A stretch of DNA of 13,618 nt from Setaria digitata. Taxonomy: Eukaryota > Nematoda > Chromadorea > Rhabditida > Setariidae. Positions 10,217-13,618 of this stretch are shown in pieces. Location: assembly GCA_003640385.1 (NCBI GenBank), contig RCAB01000899.1:1-13618 (forward strand), in the 5' to 3' direction. The notes beneath the pieces were generated by a model, which saw nothing but the letters and a program-made list of their open reading frames with translations, was not told where the DNA came from and made no database searches. How positions within the stretch are numbered: the first letter of the stretch is position 1; each line of letters opens with the position of its first letter. Position numbers and translations under genes: made by a program.

Positions 10217-11985
10217 TCAGTTAAATACTCGAGGATGAATGGTATACATGAAGTTAATCAAAGCAGTTACGAAATCAACTGGTTTTTTGATGTAGGCAGC
10301 GTGCGGTGCATCAGGAATGATTACCAGATTCCTGTTGGGAATTTGGAGTAATCCCTTTGAAATTGATGCTCTATCTTCACTACCATAAACGACAAGCGTA
10401 GGTACCTGGAAAGAGTGATTAGCTTAATCACTACAGTATAGCAGAGAAAGGACAATTTAGTATGGCAAGTAATGGTAAAAATGAATGAGTTGAGTATGGA
10501 AATAAGCGTGAAGGTACAGAATAAGTATCACAGAAGAATTTTACACCTATTTAAAGGCCGGAAAAAGTGATGCAGATGTTTGCAACAATACAACTAGAAT
10601 TTTAAATTTAAAATCATTTTCAGTGAAAATCTGAGCTTCCACAATATTAGAATTCGATGTATATGAATAAGCCGCAAAAATTATAAAATCTAAATCTTAT
10701 GGATCCGGAAATTTCTTCGGTACACACTGAAATGTATAATTCTAAAAGTATGAAATATTTTCTGTGACGCAAAACCAATTAATTTGTAACACCAAAATCT
10801 ACATTTTTCATTTCGGATATTATGACATTGGTAGAAGGCTCTGCAACCGTTTTTGTTTCTCATATTTTACACCAATTATTAACAGTGATGATATAAAAAA
10901 TCAGACAAGAAAGATTTGAATAGGAGCGTTGAATTCTATGACTAGAAAGCATAGAATATTCTTCAGAGCTTTCGAAGGACTTCATTTTGTCTTCAAATTT
11001 TTAATAAGTCAATCGTTCCATTAAAAGAAAAAGAATAAAAAAATCACCGTAAAATTGTTCCAAGCATCACTGTGGACACAGCAGGGTGCTACTGGTACGA
11101 AACCACTAATTTTTTTCTGATTCTTGAGTACATAAGGCACCGAATAACTTCCACTCGCCGAGGGGCTTACGATAACTGGCTTATGAATCCTTAAACTTTC
11201 CATTACTGATGACATAAATGTGATACGATCGTTTGCTGCCGTACCTGTGGACCGGCTATAACTGAAGCCTACAAGTAATAAATTACTACTAGAGTTACGG
11301 CAGTTTGATTAGCAACATCAATAATTATAAATAAAACAGTATCTCGCTAAACTCAGTCATAATCCAACTAATTGAATCAATGTTAGTTCCCAAATATTCA
11401 ATAACATGTTGACAGTTACGATCCAGTGTGTCTGTGATATTTAGGCAGTGAACATACTTTACCAGGTAAATCGATGGCGATAGTTCGGTATCCAGCAGCA
11501 GCACTCATTTGCAGAATGGAAGGTTTATTTTTATTCCAGTCATGGGAAGAAAATGCAGCTCCATGCAAATATAGCAGATCTCCGCGATATTTTGTTGTGG
11601 ATGGCGGGCTCGCTTCCAGATAATATACCGTCATTTTATTCTAAAAATGGATTTTTTCTACTCAAATAACTCTTTGAATTTTGCATAGTCTCAAAAAAGG
11701 TTTGAAATATCCTTTGATATTCTTAGTACTTGCATAGGAAGCATTGTTGCAAATAAGAGAGCGATGAAAATTTACGCCAGAAAAACACTTCAGACAATGA
11801 AAAAAAAAAAAGGAAAAGCGTACTCCAAGCGCCTTAGTATCACTCTTGACAACAACATTAACTGCGTTAGCAGCAATTAGAGGATTTAACGGTTTGCTGA
11901 GCAAATTTAAATCCTCTGCCAATAGTTCCTTTATTGCTAAGTTACGTGGCAGCAGCGTGTAAAAAAGAATTGTAAACCAAATCAT
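10217..11985 (-). CDS. ABHD14-family alpha/beta-hydrolase with N-terminal membrane anchor or signal peptide, 4 exons
   Basis: Serine hydrolase of the ABHD14A/B family. Human ABHD14B has been reported as a protein-lysine deacetylase acting with CoA; the activity here is not shown. Exons (minus): 11985-11824 in coding terms (exon sequence open from the acceptor at 12002), 11640-11463, 11268-11048, 10405-10217. Phases agree, giving 249 residues. The N-terminus MIWFTILFYTLLPRN is a hydrophobic anchor or signal, as in ABHD14A. Then come the oxyanion-side motif LLYLHGAAFSS (HG 80-81), YRTIAIDLPG ending at 114, and the nucleophile elbow VSPSASGSYS with Ser150 in place of the usual GxSxG (human family SPSLSG). 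FVPVAPCC follows, with acid Asp198 in VYGSED and His222 in PDAPHAAY. All three catalytic residues are present with near-family spacing. The C-terminus extends slightly (TIHPRVFN). The loop at the third splice is a few residues shorter than in human. ATG 11985 is the first Met after the acceptor. Confidence 0.9.
10406..11047 (-). other. ABHD14-family intron 3
   Basis: Bounded by ACG|GTGATT and TTTCCAG on the minus strand, phase 0. AT-rich, 642 bases, no nested gene seen on either strand. Confidence 0.8.
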
Positions 11986-12001
11986 TATCAGTAATATGAC
12001 T

Positions 12002-12010
12002 CTGAAAAAA
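12002..12010 (-). promoter_or_regulatory. Strong 3' splice site just before the hydrolase ATG (possible trans-splice acceptor)
   Basis: The minus strand reads TTTTTTCAG immediately followed by 16 bases (AGTCATATTACTGATA) and then the first in-frame ATG at 11985. This matches how nematode spliced-leader acceptors sit shortly upstream of start codons. The frame stays open further upstream to a TTG at 12030, so a cis-spliced upstream exon cannot be excluded. Confidence 0.55.
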
Positions 12011-12030
12011 CATGTTAGATTCTTTATCAA

Positions 12031-12805
12031 CTAAATGATATAGTTATTTTGATATTTGTGTAATATAATAGTTAGTTGAATTCTACAGATTTCCAACATG
12101 GAAATATATGGCTGATAATTTTAAAAAATGGTTCCTTCCTGTTTCATCCGCTGTAAAACAAAAAAAAAAACGTTGTCTACAAATCTAAAATTTATTTTAC
12201 ACAGTTCGAATTTAGCGATGATACTTTTTTACAAAATGCTCGTAGGCATCATCATGACTGAATGTAGCCGAAGAAGTGAATTACAAAATATGATTTCCCC
12301 AACTGGTAAAATGAATTTGATGAGAGTTTCGGTGGAGAAATAAAATGACAAAGTTCTTTTAATTTTTGTAATTCAAAAAAATTCACTCCGGCTGCGAGCC
12401 TTCAGTGGGAACATACTATTTATCGTATAACGAACACAATCCAGCAGCAAAGGATGAGGTGATAGTATCATGTCAGTCAATTCGGAATGGATACAATACA
12501 GACCTCTTGAAAAGCATTTGTGATAGGGCAAACCTGGTGCTAACAACTATAATAGTTCCAGTTCTCAAAAGTATGTCATCATTGCTGAGGTTAGAAAACA
12601 TGTAACTTGGTCTATGTTAATTATAACAATCTAAACAGTAGCAGATCTTGGAATTAACAATTAATAAAAAAATAGTGGAATGATGGAAAAATGCTGCAAG
12701 TCTCGACCTTGCACCTAGTAGGACTTAATTCACATAGAATTTGACTTATAAAATGTGAGCCATAAAATTTCAAAAGGAACAAAAGCAACTAACCAAAACT
12801 AATTA
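12031..12805. other. Unassigned region with open segments on both strands
   Basis: Plus-strand 12405-12605 is open for 66 codons from a GTG after a CTTCAG (starts GTYYLSYNEHNPAAKDE). The minus strand over the same bases is also open from an ATG at 12601 (MFSNLSNDDILLRTG) for about 43 codons, to a TGA. Minus-strand 12356-12220 is open as well. None matches a family I know. GC is higher here than in the flanks, so this may be a decayed gene or element. Confidence 0.25.
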
Positions 12806-12835
12806 ATTAAAGGGATTCAAATTAATCCCTTTAAT
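12806..12835. repeat. Perfect 12-bp inverted repeat (hairpin)
   Basis: ATTAAAGGGATT (12806-12817), six-base spacer CAAATT, and AATCCCTTTAAT (12824-12835). The arms are exactly complementary. It could form a stem-loop or mark an element end. No associated gene is evident. Confidence 0.85.
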
Positions 12836-12970
12836 GGCTTCTTTTAATGGAATTTCATTCTAAGATGGACATAACGATTTTGGTTCTTCTTAGTGAGAAA
12901 TGTTAACGAAAACAGTTAGTCGAATACAAATATAACTTTAAAATAAAACCTAAACGCTCTATTTACTTAC

Positions 12971-13053
12971 GTGGAAGATGCAACATTTCGATCCATTTTT
13001 CCATAGAAACAGTTAAATTTCTTTCACTAAGAATCTTTTCAAAAATTTCTTTC
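12971..13053 (-). other. Exon-like segment, unidentified
   Basis: Minus strand: acceptor GTTTTGTTCAG, then 83 bases with 27 open codons (starts KEIFEKILSERNLTVSMEKW, ends HLP), then a perfect donor C|GTAAGT. Both splice sites fit the local consensus and the composition looks protein-like. Its phase does not match the hydrolase exon at 12001 (about 970 bases downstream) or the interrupted frame at 13618-13235, so no gene model could be completed. Confidence 0.4.
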
Positions 13054-13234
13054 CTGAACAAAACACAAACGCCATATTAAAAAAAGGATCTAAAATAACT
13101 TAAATCTTTCTGTTAATGTAAATAGGACAGCGTATTTTATCATTTGTTATATTCTAAATATTTGTACCTTATAATTTAATTGAGGGATATTTTTGAAATT
13201 GAGGAAACCGTAGAAAGTAGTTAAAAAATATAAA

Positions 13235-13618
13235 TATTACATCTTGGCAGTCTATCGCGTAGATGATTTCAGAGACCACTTTCAAACTAGTTCAGATAGC
13301 ATTTGATGCTTTCTCAGTAATGAATTCTTCATCCATCAGTGTTTTGCGATCTGCAGAGTTTAATATCTGGATGATCTTCAGCAGATTTTTAAATCGTTGG
13401 TTAAATCAGTGAGCTAAATGATTTCGAATATCTCGAAATAGATTCACTATCCCAAGCATGATATAGCTCCACACCATCCCTCTACGGTTTAAGCAGTAAT
13501 TTCCCGGTCAAACATCCTGCGGATTACAGCTGATGAGAGCTATGATATAGTGTTTTGCTGCCACGCTGAGTAATGTGCTTAGCGATTTAGAGAAATCCGA
13601 AATCTCTTCGAAGTAGGT
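13235..13618 (-). pseudogene. Reading frame interrupted by three TGA codons; likely decayed exon, runs off the window
   Basis: A single minus-strand frame enters from the right edge and runs about 149 codons before its first TAA (near 13172). It is broken only by TGA at 13510-13508, 13408-13406 and 13294-13292, with no TAA or TAG. The segments look like a soluble helical protein (starts TYFEEISDFSKSLSTLL; later GMVWSYIMLGIVNLFRDI, ADRKTLMDEEFITEK, SEIIYAIDCQD). A possible donor, GAT|GTAATA, lies near 13235, after which the sequence turns AT-rich. I do not recognise the family. CGA-to-TGA or TGG-to-TGA decay is the simplest reading. Confidence 0.45.

Noticed and set aside
12028..12030. Start of the hydrolase at 12030
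   Set aside because: That codon is TTG, and the stretch up to 12002 ends in a near-perfect splice acceptor, so it is better read as intron or outron.
12128..12343. Plus-strand open frame of 71 codons
   Set aside because: Lys/Ser-rich with an A-run, no domain, no promoter or splice context.
1..13618. CRISPR arrays, tRNA or rRNA genes, bacterial operons, transposase genes
   Set aside because: No direct-repeat arrays, cloverleaf sequences, rRNA motifs, intact mobile-element genes or bacterial gene organisation were seen.

Overview
This window is eukaryotic nuclear DNA. It is strongly AT-rich, its genes are split by introns of about 50 to 640 bases, and nearly every 3' splice site reads like T(T)TCAG, TTTTAG or TTGCAG. 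That acceptor style, together with the compact genes, suggests a nematode, probably a parasitic one. The assignment is an inference from base composition and splice sites only.

Layout. Bases 1 to about 5,170 are mostly non-coding and hold a TA microsatellite (2232-2295). On the minus strand there is a set of small exon-like open segments (1111-1239, 1336-1404, 1651-1704), and on the plus strand an isolated exon-like segment (3129-3239); none of these is identified. From 5180 to 10068 on the plus strand lies a 15-exon gene, rebuilt here with consistent phases throughout, that encodes a divergent class-5 semaphorin: a sema domain followed by three thrombospondin type-1 repeats and a short tail resembling the semaphorin-5 cytoplasmic tail. 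From 10217 to 11985 on the minus strand lies a four-exon alpha/beta-hydrolase of the ABHD14 family with a complete Ser-Asp-His triad. The two genes converge, with 148 bases between their stop codons. Bases 12030-13618 hold no confident gene. They contain a perfect 12-bp hairpin (12806-12835), one exon-like minus segment (12971-13053), and at the right edge a minus-strand reading frame of about 149 codons broken only by three TGA codons.

The two well-supported genes have unrelated jobs: a cell-surface or secreted guidance cue, and a membrane-anchored or secretory serine hydrolase. Nothing in the sequence links them beyond position. The points most worth a second look are the reduced architecture of the semaphorin (no visible PSI domain, three of the usual seven TSP1 repeats, ambiguous membrane segment), the likely trans-splice acceptor just before the first ATG of the hydrolase, and the TGA-only interrupted frame.
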